A stretch of DNA of 64,000 nucleotides from an uncultured Bacilli bacterium (GTDB lineage Bacteria; Bacillota_I; Bacilli_A; RF39; UBA660). This document shows positions 18,283 through 27,619 of the stretch, one piece after another. Within the stretch, counting starts at the first letter, position 1, and each line of letters opens with the position of its first letter. The stretch lies in contig CANRNY010000009.1 of NCBI GenBank assembly GCA_947632085.1, positions 1 to 64,000 of the forward strand, given 5' to 3'. The notes beneath the pieces were generated by a model, which worked only from the letters and a program-made list of their open reading frames with translations, had not been told where the DNA came from and made no database searches. A program made the position numbers and the translations under genes.

Positions 18283-19641
18283 CTATTTTTCTATATTTTC
18301 TATCTTTGTAATATTTAAATTCCATTCAGCAAATTTTTTATACAATCCATCAGTATTAAATATTTCATCAATAATCTTTTCTTTTTCATCAGGATATTTT
18401 TCTAAATATTTTCTAATATTATATAATTGAAGTGTAGTCAGAAGGCAAATTTCTTGATGTGTAGCATATTTCAACATTTGATTTGGAAAATAATCTTGCC
18501 TACATTCTAGTTCTTTATCATTAAAAGCATTTACTAACAATATTCCTTTAGGCATTATATCATTTTCAATATGGTATTCAGATTTCCACTTTACTATCTG
18601 AGAAGTATGCTTTTCTGTTGCACTTCCAGATATACCTTTAACTTCAACAACAGCAATTTTTTCATTAAACTTAATAACGATATCTTCATCTACAGAATCA
18701 GGATCATATTTTATTATTGAAAATCCAATATTTTTAAATTGCTCAACAGAATTCATTTCTAATTGTGTACCAGTACCAGTAAACATTACTTTTTGTTTTT
18801 GAAGATTTATTAATGCTTTTTCTTTATTTTCAATATTTGTTAATAATTTGTTTAACTCACATTTTGATTTATCAATATCATTCATCATTATCTCTTCGTT
18901 TGGTAATAGGTATTTTTTTGAATAAGCAGGTAATTCAAATTCTTCATTCAGTAACAAATTATTAATATTACTTAAATCATTTAAGAACTTCTTTTCTATC
19001 CTTGATTCATTTGTTGGATTCTTTCTATCAAACCCTAAATCAGGGAAAAAGATTATTTTCCCTTTTCCTACTTGTTCATAATATGATAAAACCTTATTTG
19101 TTCCTTTAATTGTCATCAAAATATTGTCATTTACATTTTCATATACTGTACGATATTCAAAATAATCATTGTATCTTTCAAATTGTTCTTCAACCTTTTT
19201 GTTTTTAAATGAAATCCTTTTGCCTGATAATGCTAAAGAAGATACCTTTACAGGCAACAATGATATTGAATGAACATCTTCAACATAATAAGTTGTTTTT
19301 GCATTCCTTCCAGTACCAGAAGTATCTTTTTTGCCTGTATAACAATAAACACAATCATCATTTCCACCTAATACTATTATATTTTTCCCACTTTCCAAAA
19401 ACTCTTTAATTTCAGCTTTTCTTTTTTTTAGATGTAATTTTAATTGGGTAGAATCATGATCAGTAATTCTTGGCAAACCATTGTACTCACCATATGTTTC
19501 AAAACTTCTAAATATATTATTCAAATCAACTAATAATACATCATATTCCAAAATGGTTTTTTCACTTGAAAAATCTATGTATTCCATATCCTTATGATCA
19601 AATTCAGGATAATATCCCAATCGTCCAAACTTCATAAACAA
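18283..19641 (-). CDS. PD-(D/E)xK nuclease-like protein with N-terminal GATase-like domain
   Basis: DIVIKFNEKIAVVEVKG (D...ExK) in the C-terminal half; N-terminal VLLVDLNNIFRSFE...KEFLESGKNIIVLGG. Confidence 0.5.
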   Translation of the reverse strand: MFMKFGRLGYYPEFDHKDMEYIDFSSEKTILEYDVLLVDLNNIFRSFETYGEYNGLPRITDHDSTQLKLHLKKRKAEIKEFLESGKNIIVLGGNDDCVYCYTGKKDTSGTGRNAKTTYYVEDVHSISLLPVKVSSLALSGKRISFKNKKVEEQFERYNDYFEYRTVYENVNDNILMTIKGTNKVLSYYEQVGKGKIIFFPDLGFDRKNPTNESRIEKKFLNDLSNINNLLLNEEFELPAYSKKYLLPNEEIMMNDIDKSKCELNKLLTNIENKEKALINLQKQKVMFTGTGTQLEMNSVEQFKNIGFSIIKYDPDSVDEDIVIKFNEKIAVVEVKGISGSATEKHTSQIVKWKSEYHIENDIMPKGILLVNAFNDKELECRQDYFPNQMLKYATHQEICLLTTLQLYNIRKYLEKYPDEKEKIIDEIFNTDGLYKKFAEWNLNITKIENIEK

Positions 19642-19695
19642 ACCTCCTGATTTATAAATATTTCAAGATATATTATATCATATAAAATATAATTT

Positions 19696-20229
19696 TTATT
19701 CGTGCTCAATTAAAAATCCATCTTTTCTACTTTTTCCATTTATTTCTAATTTTATTGTTTCATTCATAAAGTTTAATTTCCATTCAAGATACTCATCATC
19801 GGATATATCATAGTTTTCTCTCCTTTCTCTCATCTTCTTCCACTCTTGAATTCCATTATAAACATTCATGTTATATGGTTTACCAGAAAAAGTATCCATT
19901 TCAATATTGAATTGATAATATGGGAACTCTTCTTCTAACCACATTTGATAATAAATCTCATCTATTGGATTAGTGAAATCATATTTTCTAATTGCATCTA
20001 TACTTACTTCAAATAGTTCTGCTAATTCCTCCAATCTACTTGGACTTGGACTAGTAGTATTGTTTTCGTACTCACGAATTGTTTTATTTGGTTCCTTTCC
20101 TCCAAATCCAAAATAAGCTGCTACATCCTCTTTAGTCATATGTCTGACTTCTCTTATGTACTCAAGTCTGGCTCCTTGAGACATATTCTTTAAATTAGGT
20201 TTAATGTAAAACATTCTATCTACCTCCAT
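19696..20229 (-). CDS. XRE-family HTH regulator
   Basis: RLEYIREVRHMTKEDVAAYFGFGGKEPNKTIREYENNTTSPSPSRLEELAELFEVS. Confidence 0.8.
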   Translation of the reverse strand: MEVDRMFYIKPNLKNMSQGARLEYIREVRHMTKEDVAAYFGFGGKEPNKTIREYENNTTSPSPSRLEELAELFEVSIDAIRKYDFTNPIDEIYYQMWLEEEFPYYQFNIEMDTFSGKPYNMNVYNGIQEWKKMRERRENYDISDDEYLEWKLNFMNETIKLEINGKSRKDGFLIEHE

Positions 20230-20249
20230 TTCGTTTTACTTTTTCACCA

Positions 20250-20283
20250 ACAAAAAAAGTAGCCCTAACCTTATTGCTACTTT
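20250..20283 (-). terminator. terminator/attenuator upstream of the XRE gene
   Basis: AAAGTAGC...GCTACTTT stem followed by T7 on the minus strand. Confidence 0.5.
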
Positions 20284-20386
20284 TCTGCATAAAAATTTAT
20301 TATTGTGGCATCACACCACCCAATCCATTTTTATTATTTATATAATAATATCATCCTTTCGTTTTATCCTTTTATTCCAACAAAAA

Positions 20387-20408
20387 AAGACTCGTTTGAG
20401 TCTTTCTT
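20387..20408 (-). terminator. ppdK terminator
   Basis: AAAGACTC-AAAC-GAGTCTTT then T-run on the minus strand. Confidence 0.7.
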
Positions 20409-20436
20409 ATTTTACCATTTGGAGTGTGTTCTCACT

Positions 20437-23085
20437 CTATTTTTGGTGGGACTTGATAGCAGCTTGTGCAGCAGCTAGACGAGCAATTGGAACTCTAAAT
20501 GGAGAGCAAGATACATAAGTTAATCCTACATTATGGCAGAATTCAACTGATGATGGATCTCCACCATGTTCACCACAAATACCAAGTTTGATATTTGGTC
20601 TTGTTGCTTTACCTTTTTCAGCTGCCATCTTAACTAATTGACCAACACCTGTTTGATCTAATCTAGCAAATGGATCTTGTTCGTAAATCTTATTTTCATA
20701 GTATGAACCTAAGAATTTACCAGCATCATCTCTTGAGAAACCAAATGTCATTTGAGTTAAGTCATTTGTTCCGAATGAGAAGAATTCAGCTTCTTTAGCA
20801 ATAGCATCAGCAGTTAAAGCAGCACGTGGAATTTCAATCATAGTACCAATATGGTATTCCATGTCTGATTTTCTTTCTTTTTTAACTTGTTCAGCTGTTT
20901 CAACTACAATGTCTTTAACGAATTTTAATTCTTTAACTTCACCAACTAATGGAATCATGATTTCAGGAACGATATCGTATCCTTCTTCTTCTTTAACTTC
21001 AATAGCAGCTTCCATTAAAGCTCTAGTTTGCATCTTAGCTATTTCTGGATAAGTAACAGCAAGACGGCAACCTCTATGACCCATCATTGGGTTAAATTCA
21101 TGTAATTCAGCACATTTAGCTTTAAGATGTTCTACTGTAACATTCATATCTTTAGCTAAGGCTTTAATATCTTCTTCCTCTGTAGGTAAGAATTCATGTA
21201 AAGGAGGATCTAAATAACGAACTGTCATTGGTAAACCTTTTAATTCCTTATACATAGCTTTGAAGTCACCTTTTTGGAATGGAATTAATTCATTTAAGGC
21301 TTCTTCACGAGCTTCAACTGTTTCAGATAGAATCATTTTTCTAATTTTTGGAATTCTTTCTGGATCGAAGAACATGTGTTCAGTACGGCATAAACCAATA
21401 CCTTCTGCTCCTAATTCAACAGCTTTTTTAGTATCTGTAGGATTATCAGCATTAGTTCTTACGCCTAGTCTTCTATATTTATCAGCCCATTCCATAACAC
21501 GGCCGAATTCTCCAGCGATTGTTGCATCAACTGTTTTAATTTCACCATCATAGATATTACCAGTTGAACCATCGATAGAAATTACATCGCCTTCATGGAA
21601 TGTTTTACCAGCTAGAGTAAATTCTTTTTTAGCTTCATTCATTTGAATATCGCCACAACCTGATACACAGCAAGTACCCATACCACGTGCTACAACAGCA
21701 GCATGTGAAGTCATACCACCACGAACAGTTAAGATACCTTGACTAGCTTTCATACCAGTGATATCTTCTGGAGATGTTTCAAGTCTTACTAATACAACCT
21801 TTTTACCTTTTTTATGCCAATTTTCAGCATCTTCAGCAGTAAAAACGATTTGACCACAAGCAGCACCAGGAGATGCTCCTAAACCTTTACCAATTGCTTT
21901 AGCTTCTTTTAAAGCATTTTGATCAAATTGAGGATGTAACAATGTATCTAGATTTCTTGGATCAATCATTAGAACGGCTTCTTCTTCAGTACGCATACCT
22001 TCATCTACTAAATCGCAAGCGATTTTTAAAGCAGCTTGAGCAGTACGTTTACCATTTCTAGTTTGTAACATATATAGTTTACCATGTTCAACAGTAAATT
22101 CCATATCTTGCATGTCTCTATAATGATCTTCTAGAGTTTTACATACTTCTTTAAATTGTTCAAATGCTTCTGGGAATTTTTCTTCCATTTCAGCAATCTT
22201 CATTGGAGTTCTTACACCTGCAACAACGTCTTCACCTTGAGCATTAGTTAAGAATTCACCAAATAAACCTTTTTCACCAGTAGCTGGGTCTCTTGTAAAG
22301 GCAACACCTGTACCACAATCATCACCCATGTTACCAAAGGCCATTGATTGAACGTTTACAGCAGTACCCCAAGAATAAGGAATATCATTATCTCTTCTAT
22401 AAACATTAGCTCTTGGATTATCCCATGAACGGAATACAGCTTTAATAGCACCCATTAATTGTTCTTTAGGATCATCTGGGAAGTCTTTACCAATTTTTTC
22501 TTTGTATTCAGCTTTAAATTCACGAGCTAATTCTTTTAAGTCATCAGCGTTAAGTTCAACATCTTGTTTAACACCTTTTTTAGTTTTCATTTCGTCGATT
22601 AATTCTTCAAAGTATTTCTTGCCGACTTCCATAACAACGTCAGAATACATTTGAATAAATCTTCTATAGCAATCCCATGCCCATCTAGGATTTTGACTTT
22701 TTTCTGCAAGTACTTCAACAACTTCTTCATTTAAACCTAAATTTAAAATTGTATCCATCATACCTGGCATTGATGCTCTAGCACCTGATCTAACTGATAC
22801 TAATAATGGATTTTCTTTGTCGCCAAATTTTTTACCAGTTATTTTTTCCATCTTACCGATGTATTCATTGATTTGACCTTGAATTTCTTCATTTATTTCA
22901 CGGCCATCTTCATAATATTGAGTACAAGCTTCAGTTGTAATTGTAAAACCTTGAGGAACTGGTAGCCCAATATTTGTCATCTCAGCTAGGTTGGCACCTT
23001 TACCACCAAGAAGTTCGCGCATATTTGCATTTCCTTCTTTAAACAAATATACATATTTTGTCATATATTTCCTCCCTTTTTGCAT
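20437..23085 (-). CDS. ppdK: pyruvate, phosphate dikinase
   Basis: GGKGANLAEM, LTVRGGMTSHAAVVARGMGTCCVSGC, full-length PPDK architecture. Confidence 0.97.
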   Translation of the reverse strand: MQKGRKYMTKYVYLFKEGNANMRELLGGKGANLAEMTNIGLPVPQGFTITTEACTQYYEDGREINEEIQGQINEYIGKMEKITGKKFGDKENPLLVSVRSGARASMPGMMDTILNLGLNEEVVEVLAEKSQNPRWAWDCYRRFIQMYSDVVMEVGKKYFEELIDEMKTKKGVKQDVELNADDLKELAREFKAEYKEKIGKDFPDDPKEQLMGAIKAVFRSWDNPRANVYRRDNDIPYSWGTAVNVQSMAFGNMGDDCGTGVAFTRDPATGEKGLFGEFLTNAQGEDVVAGVRTPMKIAEMEEKFPEAFEQFKEVCKTLEDHYRDMQDMEFTVEHGKLYMLQTRNGKRTAQAALKIACDLVDEGMRTEEEAVLMIDPRNLDTLLHPQFDQNALKEAKAIGKGLGASPGAACGQIVFTAEDAENWHKKGKKVVLVRLETSPEDITGMKASQGILTVRGGMTSHAAVVARGMGTCCVSGCGDIQMNEAKKEFTLAGKTFHEGDVISIDGSTGNIYDGEIKTVDATIAGEFGRVMEWADKYRRLGVRTNADNPTDTKKAVELGAEGIGLCRTEHMFFDPERIPKIRKMILSETVEAREEALNELIPFQKGDFKAMYKELKGLPMTVRYLDPPLHEFLPTEEEDIKALAKDMNVTVEHLKAKCAELHEFNPMMGHRGCRLAVTYPEIAKMQTRALMEAAIEVKEEEGYDIVPEIMIPLVGEVKELKFVKDIVVETAEQVKKERKSDMEYHIGTMIEIPRAALTADAIAKEAEFFSFGTNDLTQMTFGFSRDDAGKFLGSYYENKIYEQDPFARLDQTGVGQLVKMAAEKGKATRPNIKLGICGEHGGDPSSVEFCHNVGLTYVSCSPFRVPIARLAAAQAAIKSHQK

Positions 23086-23212
23086 AATTTCTATGCCGCA
23101 CCAATATTATACCAAATCATAAGAAAAACAAGAGATTAAAACTCTTGCTTTGACATAACTTTACGAATACATTATTATTTATCGTTATAACTTTACATTA
23201 TGTATGTCTATA

Positions 23213-24007
23213 TTAGCTACGGGCACCCATTAGATTACTAGAAGAATAATTTTTTAAACCGCGATAAAAAACAATAAAGGCAAGAATAATTATTAAACTA
23301 GTAAAACCGATTAAAATTAAGAATTTACTTAAAGTAAAGTTCATTAATAAGTGAACAGGTATCCATGAGGCAAAGGCACTTGGTATAAGAGTGAAAAAGA
23401 TTATTTTAACAAATCTATTAAAGATAACATCAGGATATAAGCTACCATTTAGGAAGACATCTTTTAAGGCATCTGTTACATAGCTAAAACGATAAATATA
23501 GAAAGTTATTGAATTTAAGATGGTAACGAAGCTAGTATATATTAAGGCGCCAAAGATAATTAAGATTGTATATAAGAAAATATTTTTGATACTGAAGTTA
23601 AAGATTATTAAAGCAATATAACCGTATAATAAATCACCAAAAGCCGAAGGTTCTAGACTAGAGGTTGCAACGTAACATAAAACGTTTTTAGGCATTGTAA
23701 GGTATGCATCTAATTTACCTTCTTCGATATAATCTGGTAACTTATGAATACCATTAAAGAAGATATGAGCAAGACCGAATGTTCCACTTGATACAGCCCA
23801 GAATAACATTACGTCTTTTAGCGAATAACTTCCTACAGATTCTTTTATAGCAAAGATAGTTAACCATTGGATAATAAATGTGGCATTATTAAAAATCATC
23901 ATAATAACTGAAGTAATAAAAGCGACATTATTTTCCATACAACGCATTAAATTATACTTTACTGATAAAAACATTATTTTGATATTATTTTTAACCGCCG
24001 TTAACAT
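23213..24007 (-). CDS. ABC-2 type permease (COG3694-like)
   Basis: Six-TM hydrophobic protein adjacent to a COG4586-like ATPase. Confidence 0.75.
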   Translation of the reverse strand: MLTAVKNNIKIMFLSVKYNLMRCMENNVAFITSVIMMIFNNATFIIQWLTIFAIKESVGSYSLKDVMLFWAVSSGTFGLAHIFFNGIHKLPDYIEEGKLDAYLTMPKNVLCYVATSSLEPSAFGDLLYGYIALIIFNFSIKNIFLYTILIIFGALIYTSFVTILNSITFYIYRFSYVTDALKDVFLNGSLYPDVIFNRFVKIIFFTLIPSAFASWIPVHLLMNFTLSKFLILIGFTSLIIILAFIVFYRGLKNYSSSNLMGARS

Positions 24008-24782
24008 TTAATTTTTTCACTCCTTTCTTATAGATAATACTCATTAAGATACTTATAACAATAATAATTATTATTTGACTTAGGATAACTTCTTTAAATA
24101 AAGAGATACTTGGCGAAATAACTAATTTAGCTGGACCATAACTGACACCATATATTGGACTATAACGAATGATAGTTCTTATAATACTTGGAAACATTTC
24201 CATTGGGAAGAAGACGCCGAAGATTAAAACTAATTTATTATAAACGTTTTGAAATGGTGTTGAGTCTTCAACCCAGAATGATGATAAACTAATTAATATT
24301 CTTATCATACCAGTAATTAATACGGATAAAAAGAAGATTGGAATAGCCATTAATAGTGTATTAAAATTAAATGATGATAATGGGCCAGCAAAGATTAGAC
24401 CTAAAGCTGTAGCTACGACTAAGAAAATAATAAATCTAATAAAAGTATCAGCAATAAACTTAAAGATTATAAAGATAGGATAACTATATGGTTTAGTTAC
24501 TTGATAAGCGATATTACCACTTTTAATACAGTCTTTTACTTCATTAGTAGCTACTTTACTACCACTACCAAATGTAATTATTTCAGCTAATAATAAGTAC
24601 CATATCATTTCTTTTAAAGTATAACCACTTATAATATTTTCTCCTCCACTATAAATAAAGTTCCATAAACTAATTAATATTAACATTGTAATTGTAAAAC
24701 CACCAATACGAAATAAGATACTAGCAGCATACTGAATGGAATCGTTAAAAGTAGTTTTAGCAACAATAAAATATTTTTTCAT
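23991..24782 (-). CDS. ABC-2 type permease (COG4587-like)
   Basis: Polytopic membrane protein, overlapping genes in the same operon. Confidence 0.75.
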   Translation of the reverse strand: MKKYFIVAKTTFNDSIQYAASILFRIGGFTITMLILISLWNFIYSGGENIISGYTLKEMIWYLLLAEIITFGSGSKVATNEVKDCIKSGNIAYQVTKPYSYPIFIIFKFIADTFIRFIIFLVVATALGLIFAGPLSSFNFNTLLMAIPIFFLSVLITGMIRILISLSSFWVEDSTPFQNVYNKLVLIFGVFFPMEMFPSIIRTIIRYSPIYGVSYGPAKLVISPSISLFKEVILSQIIIIIVISILMSIIYKKGVKKLNVNGG

Positions 24783-25759
24783 TCTTTAGTTCCTTTATAG
24801 ATATTACTTATAATAGTTTCTAATGGAGTATTGGAAATATTAATATCAATTATTTTATCAGGATCTAATAATTTAATAGCATCACTGATACTCTTTTTAG
24901 TTAAATCGACTTCTAATTTTAAGTTATAATCTTTATCTTTTAAGATAGTTATACCATCAACATCTTCTAAATTGATTTTAGTATTCATTTTAGCTTCAAC
25001 AATCTTTTTATTTAAGTAATGGTATTTTAAGTTTTCCATTGAATCATCTAGGACAATATGACCATCATTAACAATTATTACTCGTTTGCATAGTTTTTCA
25101 ATATCACCGACATCATGACTAGTTAAGAAGATAGTTGTTTTCTTTTCTTTATTTAATCTTTTAATAAATACTCTTATTTTTTCTTTAACTACAGGATCTA
25201 GACCGATAGTTGGTTCATCTAAGAATAAGATTTCTGGTTCATGGATTAAAGATGCAACTATTTCACAAATCATTCTTTGACCTAATGATAAACCACGTAC
25301 TGGCGTATTAATAAATTCATCTAGTTCAAAGATAGAACGATATTCTTCGATACGACGTTCAATAACACTTTCAGGGATATCATAAATAGCACCAAAAAAT
25401 TTAAAGTTATCGTATGGTGTTAAATGAATCCATAATTGTTCTTTTTGACCGAATACTGTACCAATTTTATAAGCTAGTTTTTTTCTTTCTTTATGAGGAT
25501 TGATACCCATCACTAGAGCTTCACCACTTGTAGGATATAAAATACCCGTTAACATTTTAATAGTTGTCGATTTACCAGCACCATTAGGACCGATAAAGGC
25601 TAGAATCTCCCCTCTTTCAACCTCAAAATTAATTTTATTTACGGCTTTTTTCTCTTTGTACTTGGGTTTAATGATTGATTTAAGACTACCTTTTATTCCT
25701 TTATCTTTAACTTTTGTTTTAAATGTTTTAGATAAGTTTTTTACTTCTATTGCTTTCAT
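24779..25759 (-). CDS. ABC transporter ATP-binding protein (COG4586-like)
   Basis: IGPNGAGKSTTIKML, LSLGQRMICEIVASL, FLDEPTIGLD. Confidence 0.9.
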   Translation of the reverse strand: MKAIEVKNLSKTFKTKVKDKGIKGSLKSIIKPKYKEKKAVNKINFEVERGEILAFIGPNGAGKSTTIKMLTGILYPTSGEALVMGINPHKERKKLAYKIGTVFGQKEQLWIHLTPYDNFKFFGAIYDIPESVIERRIEEYRSIFELDEFINTPVRGLSLGQRMICEIVASLIHEPEILFLDEPTIGLDPVVKEKIRVFIKRLNKEKKTTIFLTSHDVGDIEKLCKRVIIVNDGHIVLDDSMENLKYHYLNKKIVEAKMNTKINLEDVDGITILKDKDYNLKLEVDLTKKSISDAIKLLDPDKIIDINISNTPLETIISNIYKGTKE

Positions 25760-25762
25760 ATA

Positions 25763-26347
25763 TTACCTCCTTTTTACTATTTGTGGTTCATACAAATCTT
25801 GATATTTATTTATAGCTTCTTTTACATTAATACAATATCTTTGATCTATTTCTTTATGTTCTTCATCATACCACTCTCTAACTAATTTACCGCCTAAAGC
25901 TTGCATAGACTTAGCAGATCCTAAATTATTTTTATCACAATCTAATAATACCATATCCATACCTAATTCTTGACATCTTTTTAAAGCTAAATATAAATTT
26001 ATTTTATTATAGCCTTTATTTCTTTCGCTAGGTCTTATACCATAGCCGATATGACCACCACGATGATTTAGACGTTCATTTAATACTAATCTTATATTTA
26101 TCATACCGACGATACGATTATCAGATTCGCGAACAAGATAATAAGTTTCGGCTGGGACGCGTTCTTCATTTGGTATTTGTTGGCGATCTAATGCTAACTT
26201 TTCTAACCAACCTTCGTAGTCATCTAGATAACGATTAAGGCCACCGACCCCATTAATGGCTGAATTACAAGCATAATGTTCATTGATGTAAGCAATGGCA
26301 TCTTCTTTATACGATATATCAGGTATAACGTGCATTAATCTTTCCAT
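25763..26347 (-). CDS. GNAT-family acetyltransferase
   Basis: IGYGIRPSERNKGYNKINLYLALKRCQELG. Confidence 0.8.
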   Translation of the reverse strand: MERLMHVIPDISYKEDAIAYINEHYACNSAINGVGGLNRYLDDYEGWLEKLALDRQQIPNEERVPAETYYLVRESDNRIVGMINIRLVLNERLNHRGGHIGYGIRPSERNKGYNKINLYLALKRCQELGMDMVLLDCDKNNLGSAKSMQALGGKLVREWYDEEHKEIDQRYCINVKEAINKYQDLYEPQIVKRR

Positions 26348-26359
26348 TTTTATTCCTCC

Positions 26360-27076
26360 TTATTCTATTTCATTTCTTAATTTAAAATTATTAATAGCGA
26401 AATTTCCATCTTTAATAACAAATTCATATAAATTCTTTAAATTGTTTTTATTTGGTTTATCAAAACAATTAAGGACTAATTTATTGAATTTGTTATGAGG
26501 AAATTTACCAATATTATATTTTTGACGATATTCTTTGTCTTTAAAAAATCTTTCAATTTTTAAATCTGGTAAGATTACATAACCGTTATTAGCAAGGTAT
26601 GCTTCTACTAGATATTTAAGACAAAGATAGTATTGTAATTTATTATGATATGGTGCGGCTAGATATTCATCATAAGCACACCAACAAGCATAATATTTTA
26701 GAATATCTTTTTCAGGTTTTAATTCATTATAATACTTGGCTTGTTTCTTTAAGTTAGGTATTATATTATTTTTATCGTATAATACGCGACAATTAAGTAA
26801 CATATTGGCCATGGCACCACCATGCCCTCTTTTATCTTCTTTTAAATATTCAATTACTTTATATACAGGGTTTATAAAGTATTCGATTAAATAACCATTT
26901 ACTTGTTTGTTACCTCTTTCACGGTATTTAGCTTGATCATTTAAAATTATATAGACATCGATATCACTATACTTATTATTATTTTTTACAGCATAACTGC
27001 CAACTAATAAGATAGCTTCAACATCTTCATCATTTTGATAATTAAGAATAAAGTTATTCAGTGCTTCTTCCCACAT
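26360..27076 (-). CDS. nucleotidyltransferase-fold protein
   Basis: AILLVGSYAVKNNNKYSDIDVYIIL (GS...DxD). Confidence 0.75.
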   Translation of the reverse strand: MWEEALNNFILNYQNDEDVEAILLVGSYAVKNNNKYSDIDVYIILNDQAKYRERGNKQVNGYLIEYFINPVYKVIEYLKEDKRGHGGAMANMLLNCRVLYDKNNIIPNLKKQAKYYNELKPEKDILKYYACWCAYDEYLAAPYHNKLQYYLCLKYLVEAYLANNGYVILPDLKIERFFKDKEYRQKYNIGKFPHNKFNKLVLNCFDKPNKNNLKNLYEFVIKDGNFAINNFKLRNEIE

Positions 27077-27097
27077 ACCAATCCCTCCTTTCTATTT

Positions 27098-27247
27098 TTA
27101 TAGTTTACGGCTTAGAGACTTAGTTAAATTACTTTCATAATATTTTTTTAAGTATCTAAGATAATTTTCATAATACTTTTTTAAATTTTTATAAAGCGAT
27201 CGTTTATAAGACTTTAATTCTTCTAAAGTATATTTTTCCATTTTCAT
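27098..27247 (-). CDS. unannotated small protein, 49 aa (MKMEKYTLEELKSYKRSLYKNLKKYYENYLRYLKKYYESNLTKSLSRKL)
   Basis: Intact frame with AAAGGATG upstream; absent from the supplied track. Confidence 0.5.
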   Translation of the reverse strand: MKMEKYTLEELKSYKRSLYKNLKKYYENYLRYLKKYYESNLTKSLSRKL

Positions 27248-27261
27248 CATCCTTTCTTATT

Positions 27262-27308
27262 TAAACAAAAAGAGTCACTTGTTTAAAGTGACTCCGATTT
27301 CTCGTGTA
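27262..27308 (-). promoter_or_regulatory. leader element A: TACACGAGAAATCGGAGTCAC followed by terminator hairpin
   Basis: GAGTCACTT-..-AAGTGACTC stem and T5; 21-nt core identical to element B. Confidence 0.6.
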
Positions 27309-27331
27309 GGAAACAAACCCTATGTAGCTAT

Positions 27332-27466
27332 TTATACATACTCACACAAAGTACAAGGTATGAAGGTGATTTTATCTAAACCAAGATAGACTTCACCTAA
27401 CATATTTTGTACATTTAATTGTCTTTCTTTTATTAGCACGAATTGCCAAGTATATAATGATTTCAT
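27332..27466 (-). CDS. unannotated small protein, 44 aa (MKSLYTWQFVLIKERQLNVQNMLGEVYLGLDKITFIPCTLCEYV)
   Basis: Strong SD GGAAGGTGA upstream of ATG; between two terminator elements. Confidence 0.5.
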   Translation of the reverse strand: MKSLYTWQFVLIKERQLNVQNMLGEVYLGLDKITFIPCTLCEYV

Positions 27467-27509
27467 AAAATCACCTTCCTTTCATTTTTTTATTCGGGTT
27501 TAAAAGATA

Positions 27510-27555
27510 TAAAAAAGCCACGAATAAAAATTTCGTGACTCCGATTTCTCGTGTA
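27510..27555 (-). promoter_or_regulatory. leader element B: TACACGAGAAATCGGAGTCAC followed by terminator hairpin
   Basis: GTCACGAA...TTCGTGGC stem and T6; core identical to element A. Confidence 0.6.
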
Positions 27556-27619
27556 AGCTCTTCACTCAGCACAGCTCACAATTGTTTATGTGCTCTCACT
27601 TGCTACAAAACTAACATAT

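Noticed and set aside
20303-20518. + strand 71-aa ORF downstream of ppdK
   Set aside because: Partly antisense to the ppdK 3' end; the rest is leader and hairpin sequence with no SD
27288-27555. Two identical 21-nt repeats considered as a CRISPR-like array
   Set aside because: Only two copies about 250 nt apart, each joined to an intrinsic terminator and separated by an ORF; better explained as duplicated leader elements
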